Positions 12,683 through 22,080 are shown, counted from the first letter of the stretch. The stretch is 64,000 nt of DNA from Eutreptiella sp. 'Long Island Sound 2002' (GCA_964036045.1 OZ038392.1:17939612-18003611); one strand, 5' to 3'. Notes: generated from the sequence alone by a model not told the origin. A program made the numbers and translations.

Positions 12683-12771
12683 CCCCAGGATCTGCTTATC
12701 CCCTGTTCCCCAGGATCTGCTGATCCCCTGTTCCCCAGGATCCGCTGATCCCCTGTTCCCAGGATCCCCTG
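12683..12771. repeat. 25-bp tandem minisatellite, 3.5 units
   Basis: Three near-identical 25-bp units (CCCCAGGATCTGCTKATCCC then CTGTT) at 12683, 12708 and 12733, followed by a shortened fourth. Adjacent to a CA dinucleotide tract. Ordinary replication-slippage repeat. Confidence 0.85.
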
Positions 12772-13037
12772 TTTTCAGCTTGCGGCGATGCCCAGGACAG
12801 CACTACCTCGGGGGAGACATAGGCTGTCCCTTTCAGGACTATGGCCTTGTCTGAATCCCGTGGCATCGTATCGCCAAATGATCACAGTCAGCAGTGACCA
12901 CTTTATGGCAAATGTATGTTATTATCTGGTGGTCATCCCCATCTCAGAGGGTACCACTCTATTTTACCCTCTCCACAAGAGTAGCGCACACACCATCACT
13001 TCAGAAACGCCTTTCATACCGGTTACACGCACACCCA

Positions 13038-13078
13038 CTGTCAAGGCAGGGTCAGAACTGGTGATGCATCAGCCTTGA
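13038..13078. repeat. 41-bp hairpin repeat, left copy beside the TIR transposon
   Basis: Begins CTGTCAAGGCAGGGTCAG and ends CAGCCTTGA, so its ends can pair (TCAAGGC...GCCTTGA). It matches 19774-19814 in direct orientation with four mismatches. It is preceded by ACACGCACACCCACT and followed by a second copy of the same 15 bases, which abuts the left end of the transposon; the host locus was therefore a short tandem repeat before insertion. Confidence 0.8.
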
Positions 13079-13095
13079 ACACACGCACACCCACT

Positions 13096-13122
13096 CCCTT
13101 GGAACCCGTTTTGCCCATGTAG
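13096..13122. repeat. Left terminal inverted repeat
   Basis: 27 bp starting CCCTTGGAACCCG; pairs with 19747-19773 at 25 of 27 positions (mismatches at positions 5 and 23). A subterminal cluster of TGTGCAA/TTGCACA motifs begins 13 bp inside it. Confidence 0.85.
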
Positions 13123-13130
13123 ATGGCGGC

Positions 13131-13600
13131 ACTAGTGTGCAACCCCTGTGATGAAGTGTGACATAGGCCACTTGCACACCCCTTGCACACCCAACCCAAA
13201 CTTTCATTTCACCCTCTGTTTTGGTGGTTTTTGGGTGCCACCGAATATCCCATGGCATATTCCATTAGTGTACTATGACCCAAACCTCTCACATGCCCCA
13301 AAAGTGTGTCCCATACCAATGTAACACCCCCCCAAAAAATTCCCAAATGCGGGGGTTGTGCAACCGCCCCCTTGCACAACCAACCCCTTGGACATGCCAT
13401 CCTAACCAAAGGGACCTTGCTTTCACGGTATCCTTGTAATGAATAGGTTGTAGAGAGAGGTGAACCATGTTTTTTACCATCACACACCACAATATTTCAC
13501 ATTAAAACCGCTTCTTGTCTACCCCCATTGGTGTGTGCAACCCCCCAATTTCACCGGTTGCCCTTGTGCAACCGTGTGCAACCGTGTGCAACCACCATGC
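13131..13600. repeat. Left subterminal TGTGCAA/TTGCACA cluster
   Basis: Three groups of the heptamer in both orientations: 13131-13196 (TGTGCAA, then CTTGCACACCCCTTGCACAC), 13362-13385 and 13533-13595, where GTGTGCAACC is repeated back to back. This region is the 3' flank of the dioxygenase gene. Clustered short motifs just inside the inverted repeats are typical transposase-binding sites in several DNA-transposon superfamilies; that role is inferred here. No coding sequence is evident between 13197 and 13718. Confidence 0.65.
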
Positions 13601-13718
13601 TACGCGCGGTGCGCGCCGTAGTAGAAAAAAAGAAGAATCCATTCAATGCGAGCACATGTGGACAATGCACTACAAATCACACATAATACAAGCAAAGACG
13701 CATCCTCCATCATTGGAA

Positions 13719-14336
13719 TCACATGTCATCACCACAATGGAACCCTATTTCAAGGAGTCCTTGTCGCACCACGGGCGTCACGCGTGCCCACGATGCACTC
13801 GTGTAGCATACAATAGCATAGCGTTCCCCACGCCAACGCGTAGGTCCATGCAAATGATATGCATTGAAGAGGACGCCGGCTCTTGCATCGACCAAGCATC
13901 CCCATACGAGTCACTCCCCCCAATGTGCCCATGCACGGGCCTTGACTTCCCCCCCACCCAAATAACCCCTCGTGAAAAGGTAACCCCCATCGAAATCACC
14001 AATGGTGATTTCGCCGGTGAGAGCACAATCGTCGTGGCCATGAGTATGAAGGTTCATGGGGGCACTCCCCGCGACATGCACAAGAGCAATGCTTGTGTAG
14101 GACAAATGGGGGAGGTGTCGTCGCACAAAATTATTTATACATCGCACCAACGGCTCCATTTTGGAGGTCCGTGCGGAAATTACAATCTCCTTGCAAAAGC
14201 TTGGAAATGCCTTAACGGCCCCAAGGAGGAGCCTCCGATAGTGAGTGCCATGTCTCTCAATGGTCTCCCAACCCCTTGCATGACGTAGCTTTTGAAGGGG
14301 GTGTCGGCTAGTCATTGCGGAGGTGGCGAGCTCCAT
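13719..14336 (-). pseudogene. 2-oxoglutarate/Fe(II) dioxygenase domain, TET/JBP-like, with an internal TGA
   Basis: Minus-strand frame that reads as the double-stranded beta-helix core of a 2OG/Fe(II) dioxygenase. It runs: LSYTSIALV, then LHTHGHDD at the iron-binding position (about 14060-14036), GEITIGDFDGGYLFT, then GVLFNAYHLHGP (distal histidine) and RWRGERYAIVCYTSASW with the 2OG-binding arginine. The order and spacing follow the algal/TET-JBP type (YTSIQ..., HxD, GDYxGGEL, H...GERxSIVxYT, from memory). Two faults: one TGA at 13911-13913 splits the frame, and the HxD triad reads H-T-H unless the register shifts to HDD. Members of this family oxidise modified bases, chiefly 5-methylcytosine or thymine. 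Probably inactive. Its link to the upstream acidic exon (14312-15180) needs a frame change or an intron. Confidence 0.6.
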
Positions 14337-15180
14337 AGCTTTTGCGTTGCGTCAAAACCCTCCTTGTTCGGCGTGTTCGCCTTGAATGCCTCATCGCTCT
14401 TCCCCTCTTCCGCGACGGCCACACTTGTGTCACTTGGGGTGGCGGGCTTGTCATTGACATCCTTCGTGGGCTTTGCCTCTCCTTGCTCTCCCTCTTGCAT
14501 GGGTTCATCCTCTTCCTTTGTGCCTTCCTTTGCGTCGATACACACCATTTCTTCATCGGCCTTGGTTGGGGACTCCCCTTCGTCCATTGTTTGCAGGTCA
14601 CGGTCACCGTCACCATTGGGCTCCATCACACCTTCGCCGGCAACACTGGACACGGCAATGCCATCCCCATCGGGTTCGTCGCCACCACCCTGGGCCTCGG
14701 CATCCGGCACCGTCTCTTTTTCTTTTTCCTCAGTGGCTTCCACCACTTTGTCATTGTCCTCGGTGGCTTCCGCCACTTTGTCATTGTCCTCATTGGCTAC
14801 CGCCACTTCCGCATTGTCCTCCTTGTCAACGCCCTTGTCCTCGTGCCCCTCGTTCATCTTTTTGAGTGCTTGCACCGCGTCGTCTTCGTTTGTAAATGAG
14901 GTCTTTCCCGGGACGACGCATACGGACCACATGACGTCCGCCGCCACCTCCTCATCATCTTCCCATTGCGGTGGGATTCGGACCAACTCTTGTCCCTTCT
15001 TCGGTTTCTTGTCGCCTTTTTGAGGTTGGCTTTTGCCGCCGACGGCGAGACGGTAGCCACCATTCGGTCCTTCCAACAAGCACCATCGTACACAACAACC
15101 GGGCGGAAGGTCGAACTTCCTGCACGCCTCCGCACGCTTGTCCGCGGCCTCCTTCCGCCGTTGCCTCGCGACGTCTTACG
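14312..15180 (-). CDS. Acidic Glu/Asp-rich exon upstream of the dioxygenase domain
   Basis: Open minus-strand frame of about 290 codons. It starts with a basic helix and a small globular part (KFDLPPGCCVRWCLLEGPNG, then VVPGKTSFTNEDD, about 15130-14900) and continues as a very acidic region with repeated EDNDKVVEATE-like units (about 14840-14730), ending PPPQ and a stop at 14312. The 5' end is placed after a possible 3' splice site (TTCGTAAG, about 15187), because TGTGCAA-rich non-coding DNA lies just before it. Predicted to be disordered. Most likely the middle of the dioxygenase gene; a separate protein is possible. No function assigned to the globular part. Confidence 0.45.
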
Positions 15181-15316
15181 AAGGTAAGATGTGCAACCGG
15201 TGTGCAAGTGTGTGCAACCGCGCGAAGGTGAGTGCTTGCACAAGTTGCACAAGGGTTGCACACTAGTTGCACAAGCTATGTAACATGGAATGCGAGTAAA
15301 CACGACGGTGTCACAC
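15181..15316 (-). other. Probable intron with TGTGCAA/TTGCACA motifs
   Basis: Begins with a good donor (GAG|GTGTGA at 15316) and contains at least seven TGTGCAA or TTGCACA heptamers between 15188 and 15286. The 3' splice site is less clear (near 15187), and the phases of the flanking frames do not join perfectly, so the exact end is uncertain. Confidence 0.5.
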
Positions 15317-16255
15317 CTCCGCGGCGGATGTGGCCTTTTCGGGTGCGGCCGGCTCAGTTGCATGCGGTGTGCCATGGTCACTTGCTTCATTTGGGCTCTC
15401 CTCTTCTTTTGGATCTTGTTTCAGGCCCTCTTGCGGTTGTGGTACGCTCGCCTTTGCGCTTTTCTTCTTCTTTGGCGCGTTCTGTTGTATGCTCTTGCCT
15501 CCATCTCCCTTCTTTTTCTTCGTGGCGGGCTTCTCCTCGTATGCCTCACCTCCGGCCGTCGTATCGCTATCCGATTCCACCGCAAGTCTCTTCCGTTTGC
15601 TCGAGTTTGCCCCACGCCCGTCTTTCTTCTTCTTGGTCTTCTTCGTGTCGTTGGCCACACGCTCCTTCAATGCGTGTTGGGCCTTGAGCAACATCATCTT
15701 CGGTGAGACGTGGGACGCTTTTTGGCTTCCTCCTTGCGGAACGGACGGTGGCCGGGGGGGTGCGGGCTTCTCTTGCTTCTCCATCTTCATTGGCTTGTGT
15801 TCCGTAGGGGGTGCCCAATCACTCTCATCCACAATGGGGTTGCCCAACTCACTATCGTTCTCAAACTTTTCCTCGAGCTTCATTGCCAAATCCAATGGAA
15901 ACTCCGTTGCGGAAGGGAGGTGAGGCGCAGCCTTGTCCACCCGGACCCGTTGTTGCGGCGTTGCAAAATCGAATGGAAACTCACTTGGGGAAGGGAGGTG
16001 AGGCGCGGCCTTCTCCGACCGGATCCGTGGTTGCGGTTTCGTCCCTTGATCCGGGCTTCCCACGCTCCCGTCCAACTCCCGTAGAGCGGCCTTCATATCT
16101 TTTTTCCACTTCTACCTAAATTCCTCCACCTTTCTTGGATCCATGGTGAGCTGCCATTCGTCAATGGGGATCGGCGGCCACACTCCACTCACGATCACAC
16201 CGGGGCCGTGCTTGTCGCAAACGAACATGGCGGTCGGCACGTCCGTCGCGGTGAG
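15317..16255 (-). pseudogene. Lys-rich N-terminal exon of the dioxygenase gene, with one TAG
   Basis: Starts after a likely acceptor (CCCCTTAAAG at 16256) with LTATDVPTAMFVCDKHGPGV and IVSGVWPPIPIDEWQLTMDP, a compact region that looks folded. An in-frame TAG at 16112-16114 interrupts (EEFR*KWKKDMKAAL) and the frame then stays open to the donor at 15316. The remainder contains two similar units (EKAAPHLPSPSEFPFDFA and DKAAPHLPSATEFPLDLA, about 16000 and 15900) and then a Lys/Glu/Pro-rich region with several possible nuclear localisation signals (KKTKKKK, SSKRKR, KKKKSAK). A nuclear, DNA-associated protein fits. The TAG implies a dead copy, or recoding if the transposon is active. Confidence 0.5.
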
Positions 16256-16546
16256 CTTTAAGGGGCGGTTGCACAGGTGCAAGGTGTGCAAGGGTGTGGT
16301 TGCACAACACCTCCGCGTTTACAAACACCATAGCCAAAATGAACGGATTTATGTGTGGGACCGTACATGGGGCATCCGATGCATGTCCAATAAAGGAATC
16401 AATGCAAAACATCACCCTAGTTGCACCATGGGCCGCTTACCCACCCGTCCCACAAACATTGACACGTGGAGTGTGTGCACGACGGCACTTGCACACCCTT
16501 GCACAGCGGTTGCACACCTTCTCAACTGGGGTGTACGTTGGCGCCA
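16256..16546 (-). other. Intergenic or intronic DNA with TGTGCAA motifs
   Basis: No sustained frame. Two heptamer groups, 16267-16305 and 16487-16515, mirror those in the other introns of the element. Either the 5' flank of the dioxygenase gene or an intron joining it to the unknown gene upstream. Confidence 0.5.
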
Positions 16547-17402
16547 TCACATTGAGAGGACTCGGTGTTGTTGGCGGTGCATTGGAGTGTGCCACGGCGC
16601 CGACGGCTTTCGCGGTGCGCCGATTGCCTCCCGAACTTGTTGCCCCCGCCTCCAATAATGATGGGGGTGACGCACCATATGCCCCATCGTTGTGAACGTC
16701 ATATACTTCTTCCAAAATGCCTCAGACATCGTGGAAAAAAAACTGAGGGCCATGCCCATGTCCGTGGCCCCCCGCACGGGCTCTTGGGTTGCCGCCACTG
16801 ACCCACTTGGCTGCAATGGCCTCTCCCAACCAAGCCTTTTGCCTCACCATGAATAAGGCATACAAGGCGGCCTCACTGAGCACCATGCATGCTTCTGCGT
16901 AGCCTTGGAGGCCAATTCTCAAGATTTCCCAATCACTCCACCGCGTGGCGGTGAGGGCGGAGCCTTGCCACGGATACGTGATAATTCCCAAGGGGTCGAC
17001 TTGCCGGCACTTCTTGAGCCAATGAGACAATGCGCGCCTATACAAATATTTTGGCGTTACATCGCGAAGCCAACGCCATTCCAAACTGTCATCGGCAAGC
17101 GGGGCGTCCATGTGACAGCTATGGTGCACCAACAACTCGCTTTTACATGGGAAGTGGGATTGCAATCGAGGCGGGATGGTTTGCTCGGTTGGTGAGTTGC
17201 TCGCTTGCTCATCAATTTCCGGCTTCTTCGGCGTTGTCAAACCACTACTAGTCGACGCTTGACTCCCGCTACCTTGACTCCCGCTCCCACTTGCTTGTAC
17301 GGGTCTACTTGGCGCTCCACTTGACACTCCACTACCACTCCCGCTCCCACTTGCTTGTAGGAGTTGTAATAATTGTCCGAGTTGTTGGAATTGTGGATCC
17401 AT
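16547..17402 (-). CDS. Unknown transposon-encoded protein (probably two exons)
   Basis: Met at 17402 (MDPQFQQLGQLLQLL), 23 bases after a strong 3' splice site (CATATTTCTTTCAG), so an intron probably lies in the 5' leader. Residues 15-60 are Gly/Ser repeats; residues 100-200 look helical and globular (KYLYRRALSHWLKKCRQVDP, then WEILRIGLQGYAEACMVLSE). The simple frame stops at 16722. A better model splices out 16721-16802 (donor TGG|GTCAGT, T-rich tract, acceptor TCTGAG); this keeps phase 0 and continues AFWKKYMTFTTMGHMV to a stop at 16547, about 257 residues. The alternative is a T8 frameshift. No family recognised. Its position between transposase-like and dioxygenase genes suggests a role in the element. 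Confidence 0.5.
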
Positions 17403-17424
17403 GGTCGCCCATGCGCTACTGAAA

Positions 17425-17607
17425 GAAATATGGGAAGAGAGTGTGCAACGTGCGGTTGCACAATGCAACAACCCACTTGCACACGTTGCACACCACTTGC
17501 ACAAGACTTGCACACGCTCCGCGTCCGGCGTACGACACACATGCACATGTCCAAACACATTGCGGTCCAATCGGTTACTAGATGACATGCAACATGAAGA
17601 GACACAC
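17425..17607 (-). other. TGTGCAA-rich spacer ending in a 3' splice site
   Basis: Between the stop of the transposase-like gene (17608) and the acceptor CATATTTCTTTCAG (17425). It holds about seven TGTGCAA/TTGCACA heptamers at 17442-17515. Likely a 5'-leader intron of the next gene, or a long intron linking the two genes; the frames do not join in phase, so separate genes are preferred. Confidence 0.5.
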
Positions 17608-19489
17608 CTAATCAGCATTTGCACGTTGCCATCGAGGCATCTCCTTGGCGAGGAAGAGACGTTCCAGCGCTTGCGTGACGAGGCGCGTGTCGCGTTCCGT
17701 TGGAGTGCCTTTCCCTCCTCCCCTAGCCGAAGAGCACAAAAAATGGTCCTTGAAGAGGTATTTTAGCGACTCGACAATGTCGCCGCCAAACTTACCGCCA
17801 CCCCACAGATGCAAATTTTTCAGAACCTCGGGAGCATCAAATTGTAGCCATAACAAATATGGCGATCGAATGGTAGGACAAATTGTTCGTTGGAACTTCT
17901 TCGCGATGGATTTACAATTGAGGGCGTTCGAATTGAACTCCCAACTTTGTATTGCCGTAACTAAAGAAGCCATTTGTACAACAACATCAATGACATGGTT
18001 TGGAAGCTTCATGGCCTTGCCAATATGACGCCAGTTTGCCAACAAGAGCCATGTCTCTTCCCCATCCGGAGAGGCATGGCCCTTGAGACTAATTTTGGTC
18101 TTGGCACAATTGAGGTGATCTTGAACACGATCCCTAGTGGCCGGCGGAAGGTGCTTGCACTTCTTCCTAATGAATTTGGTGAGGTAGTCACCAACCCGAA
18201 TAACAAGATGCAATATGCACATAACCACAAATTTGAACCGTTCCTCTATATGCAACAAGGGTTCACTCACACATCCTTTGGCGGTGGTACAATCCAACCC
18301 CTTGTTATGAAGTTTATATAATTTTTTGTCACTCTTGGGTGAACGCCGCCACTTTCGGTCCTCCCACTTTCCCTTGACCGCGCCACTCGTCGCGTAAGTA
18401 TAAATACTCCCAATGCGAAAATAGCTTGAAATTCCTAGCACTTTACGGAGCCATGGGGAGTCACCATCCAACATGACTCGAGCACGACACCATTTTTCAC
18501 GAATGAGGATCCATCCGATATTTATAATACTTTGGATTGCCTCCAAAGTCTTTGAAAAAATTGCACGTAGAGCATCGATGTCGTGCTCACTTGTGAGGGC
18601 GACATCGATGGTCCAATTATAAGCTAGGGTGCGCGCCTTCTGACCATGGTTGGCAAACCCAATGGCCAATTGCACCCAGGGGCGAGATCCACAAGGGAAT
18701 CCGTCATTCCGAACGATCAAAACATATGGTCGTTCCCCATCCAAAAGCGGGAATGACATTGTATCAAGTATATCGTCCTGAGTTGAGATATACTTAAAAA
18801 ACTCATCAAGATCCCAACGTACACCTACCTTCCCATTGTAATCGCTTGGGACTAGGATTTGCTTGCTCCCAAGCTCCCGCCAAGCAATCTTGAAAGCCTC
18901 AAACGATGGGAAGGGGTGCTTGCAATGAGCGGGGAGGCGCCCCTTCCCATCATTGCGAAGCTTGGATACCCAACAGATAAGGTTCTTGTACCTAGAAAGG
19001 GAGAGGCATATATTGGTAGTTGCACAATTGCAACCGTGTGCAAACGGTGCAATAAACTACTTGCACACATGTTTGCACAAAGCGTAACGTTGCCATCATC
19101 GCACTATTTTTATGAATGTGGTGTTATACGATGTCCTAGTGTGCAAGTTAGAGTATGTAGGTATCCCGAATGGAGTGAATGACCACAGTAGACGATGTAT
19201 GAGAATGATATGGCTTCGAAAGTGTGCAAGTGGTCACTTGCACACCACAAGGAGCGGTTGCACAATGCATCAATAACGCAAAAAAGCGACATGGCAAGAA
19301 ACATCACCTTTTTTTTGGCATTTCAAGCTCCAAAACGAGACGGACAGCCTCGGTAGGTGTGTAAACCTGCCGAATGGCGTCCTTTGCGCGTTTCTTGTAT
19401 CGTTTTTGCTTATTGATGCGTGCATTGAGGCGATCGAATAGGGCGGTACCCGGTGCCGTCGAGGTAAATAGTCCCACAAGGTCATCCAT
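17608..19489 (-). CDS. Transposase-like protein, two exons (19489-19308, 18991-17608)
   Basis: Exon 1 (from MDDLVGLFTSTAPGTALFDR) ends AAAAAAAG|GTGATG. Exon 2 begins after CTCTCCCTTTCTAG at 18992. Joined, they stay in frame for 521 residues with a split Arg codon (...MPKKR-YKNLICWVSKL). The core has a pattern expected of an RNase H-fold DDE enzyme: strand plus acid VLIVRNDGFPCG (Asp about 157), VMLDGDSPWL (Asp about 236) and helix ILHLVIRVGDYLTKF (Asp about 319). Basic stretches lie between. The N-terminal 60 residues are basic and helical, possibly DNA-binding. The frame is intact, unlike the dioxygenase gene. Position next to the right inverted repeat supports the role of transposase. Not matched to a named superfamily; the catalytic assignments are inference. 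Confidence 0.6.
18992..19307 (-). other. Intron 1 of the transposase-like gene
   Basis: GT at 19307-19306 and AG at 18993-18992, with a pyrimidine-rich tract before the AG. It contains two heptamer clusters, 19018-19080 and 19223-19265. Removing it joins two open frames in phase, the strongest evidence for spliceosomal introns in this window. Confidence 0.8.
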
Positions 19490-19644
19490 CAAGTCCTCGC
19501 TGCTAAAACTACCTTAGGTAGTTCTAATGAACTGGGAAATAGCATTTCCTTGCAAAACCATTGCAAATCTGGCAAATGGCTAGTAAAGCTGTTCTGAAAT
19601 TTAAGATGCGGCAACGACGGCGGCAGTCGCGACGGCGGCGCCAG

Positions 19645-19750
19645 CGCGGTTGCACAGGGATTGCACTGTGCAACTGCAGTGCAATTCTGTGCAACTGGCA
19701 GAAATTTAGTGCAACTGCGTGCAAACATCAATTTTTCTGTGCAACTCTAC
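19645..19750. repeat. Right subterminal TGTGCAA/TTGCACA cluster
   Basis: At least six copies of GTGCAA or TTGCAC-type motifs within 100 bp (GGTTGCACAGG, CTGTGCAACTGC, TCTGTGCAACTGG, TAGTGCAACTGCG, TCTGTGCAACTC), ending at the right inverted repeat. They mirror the cluster inside the left end. Confidence 0.75.
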
Positions 19751-19773
19751 CTGGGCAAAACGGGTTCCTAGGG
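19747..19773. repeat. Right terminal inverted repeat
   Basis: CTACCTGGGCAAAACGGGTT... ending GGG; inverted match to 13096-13122 at 25 of 27 positions. It directly abuts the host hairpin repeat. Confidence 0.85.
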
Positions 19774-19814
19774 CTGTCAAGGCAGGGTCAGAGCTCGCGA
19801 TGCATCTGCCTTGA
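19774..19814. repeat. 41-bp hairpin repeat, right copy
   Basis: CTGTCAAGGCAGGGTCAG...ATGCATCTGCCTTGA with perfect 9-bp complementary ends (TCAAGGCAG / CTGCCTTGA). Direct repeat of 13038-13078. Confidence 0.8.
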
Positions 19815-22080
19815 TCCCCTTAGGGGGAAACAGGAGTAGCCAGAGCGCGATGTCGTGTCCATGAACCGGACCGGAAGTGTCACGCTCACACACAGACCAT
19901 GGTGGTCCTGTCCCCTTGGACTCACGCCGAACACTTACGTTACGGTACTACTCCACCCATACACATGGCCCGGCACTCAACTCAGCGCAACTTCAAACTT
20001 ATTTTTACACCACTCACCAACACATAAGCGCCCCCAGCGTGGGGTGTATTTCTGTGGCTGGAGGGGATACTCCAGCCGGCCCTTGTTTCCATCATATGAT
20101 GGTGCCCAGGACGTACCCTGGCTGCAAGGTACAGATATGAAGCACCTGTCTGCTGCACTCAGGCACAGGGGCAACACGCCATGGTGTACCCGTGATGCCC
20201 TTGAATCTTTACGGTATAGTTTAGGTAGGATGCACCTAAAAGTGGTCCCTGTTAATATGTCTTTGCCCTGGGTGTTACTGTACCCAAAATACATGCTGTA
20301 ACTCAACTCTCGTTTAGCGTCACGCTCAGAGTATACTCACAACCTTCAACCACAGGTTGGTACCTGCACAGGGAGTACTACATTCGTCTCCGTTCAGGTT
20401 CTCCGGGCTGTGAATGCCACAACAAGACGCGCACCACGTCTTCACCGTCCCTTCACCCACTTGTACTCCACTCCCACCGGTTCAGGGGGGCCACATTGCC
20501 ATGCGCCCTTACGGGTGCTTACCCTCCGTTGGGCATATCGGGATTTAACCTTTAGGGTTGCATATAGCAATCTCACCCCTGAATTTCAGGCGCGCCCTTG
20601 CACCACAGGGGGCCGCACGAATTCAGCAAGGTAACAGGATTCGGGCTGATCAGTCAAGGATCAGAGCACCAGCGCAGGGGAGTAGCAGTCAGCGGCCCCA
20701 ATCTTGTTTCCGGTATGCTTGATAGACGCGACATCGAGCTGATGAGCAGCAGGCAATAGCTGTGCAACAACCCTGATTAGGGCTGCCCATCATGTGCAAC
20801 ACGTCGCGTCCATCCGGCGCACCATCACAGGATTGTGCGACAGGACAAGCAAGCCGTCAGTTTACTCCACACATAGTTGCGTAGGAGGGGGGTTACACGT
20901 CATGTCTTGGTCCAGCAAAGAGAGTCCAGCAACACCGATGTTGCTGTATGTGAAATTTGCAATGGCGATGCGATCTACCCCAGCATTGGGGGTCCCCACC
21001 AAGGCCATAGGGGTTCCAGCCAGCTGGACCCACTCTCACAGCATAACTGATGCAGAGCGCACTCGCCATGGGTAATACATGGGTTGGGTACTCTTTGGAG
21101 GTCGCCCTGAAGGGGCCAGGTGCCAGCGCAAGCACTTCAGCGCACCATGGAATAGTAACATCCATGGGGGGGATGCAGTCATACCAAACTGGACCGAGGT
21201 ATCTGAAAAAATCAGGATCTCAGGAATTCAGGTTAAGCAAATACGTGACTGAAGACAACGACAGTGTGGTCCCTTGCCAATCCTGGCTGATGGCCGACCC
21301 CGGCCTCATGCACACAGGCTGAAACCGGCCTGCACAGACGTGACCCGAGGTGTGATCAGCGCCCTATTTTGGACTGGGGACTTATGCACCAATCACCCTC
21401 CTCTCCACCGGTCCTCAGGTCGGTGCCTCTCTGTGAAACATGATTTGAGGCGCGTTTGTGCGGGCCGCGAAGGTGAAGGTCACGATCACCTTTAGTTTGA
21501 CCATGCGCACGCGCGAACACGCTCCAATTGTGTGCTCCATGTATAATTTCAGCAACTAAACAGAACTATGCACGCAAAACTGTGGGCTCAGACCGGCTGC
21601 AACGGCTCACGCCTCAACTTACATACAGCATGTGCTGGTGGCGATTGTTCAGCACCCGAAGGGCCTGTTAAGCCATGCGAGCCGCATGCAATACAAATGA
21701 CGTTCCGCGGCGATTGGTCAGCACCAGTCTCAGGAGCTATTGGCTGAGAACTGGCCGTAACCCCATACGGAGGTCTCAGAATCAGCCAACAATGAAGGAG
21801 GCATAGAAAGTACCCAAAGGAAGATAATGGAAGTAAAACGAAATTCGGTACTGACCGGTTGCCACTGCCCAGACCACATAACAACACAACAATCAGAATT
21901 TCAGGGGCTCTGGCCACAAAGGCTGAAGTACACCTGTGTACACTTCACAATCCAAGGGCGCCCAACAAAAAATAGCAAAACGAACAAGGCTAGGGTAAAA
22001 TATGTGCAACCCTAGTAGAAAAACGGTTGCAACCGCTTGTGGACCGGGGACAGGGGGTAGTAAACTGAAGGATCACTGAA
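19815..22080. other. Gene-free interval
   Basis: No coding region recognised; ORFs are short and compositionally random. Continues the type of sequence seen left of the transposon at 11000-13000 (for example GTACTACATTC near 11880 and 20370). Confidence 0.5.

Larger units (their letters stand above)
8801..13095. other. Long gene-free interval
   Basis: No coding region with recognisable content on either strand; the short ORFs here lack domains or coherent composition. It holds a 189-bp tandem repeat (9700-10262), a 25-bp tandem repeat (12683-12771), a (CA)n tract near 12640 and the hairpin repeat at 13038. The rest looks like unannotated repeat DNA similar in character to 19815-22080. Confidence 0.5.
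13096..19773. mobile_element. TIR DNA transposon carrying transposase-like and TET/JBP-like dioxygenase genes
   Basis: 6,678 bp bounded by 27-bp terminal inverted repeats, CCCTTGGAACCCGTTTTGCC... at 13096-13122 and its complement at 19747-19773, 25 of 27 positions matching. The flanks support exact borders: the left flank ends ACACCCACT and the right flank begins CTGTCAAGGCAG. The uninterrupted join ACACCCACTGTCAAGGCAG exists 57 bp upstream at 13031-13049, giving a 2-bp duplication, CT. Inside are three minus-strand genes: a transposase-like protein (17608-19489), an unknown protein (16547-17402) and a dioxygenase gene (13719-16255). TGTGCAA motifs fill the ends and introns. TET/JBP genes inside DNA transposons are known from the KDZ (Kyakuja-Dileera-Zisupton) group, but the transposase here has not been matched to KDZ and the 2-bp duplication does not fit Zisupton as I know it. 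Confidence 0.75.

Noticed and set aside
13515-14288. 257-codon plus-strand ORF
   Set aside because: Overlaps the dioxygenase domain on the opposite strand; its residues show no family, while the minus strand shows ordered 2OG-dioxygenase landmarks.
15230-16119. Plus-strand ORFs of 100-197 codons
   Set aside because: Antisense to the Lys-rich exon; poly-Phe and poly-Leu arise from Lys/Glu codons read backwards.
13131-19750. TGTGCAA/TTGCACA clusters as a CRISPR array
   Set aside because: Motifs are 7 bp, irregularly spaced, in both orientations, in spliced eukaryotic sequence; no repeat-spacer pattern or cas genes.
13038-19814. The 41-bp hairpin copies as the target duplication of the transposon
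   Set aside because: The left copy lies 17 bp outside the inverted repeat while the right copy abuts it, and they differ at four positions; a tandem host repeat with a 2-bp duplication explains all bases better.
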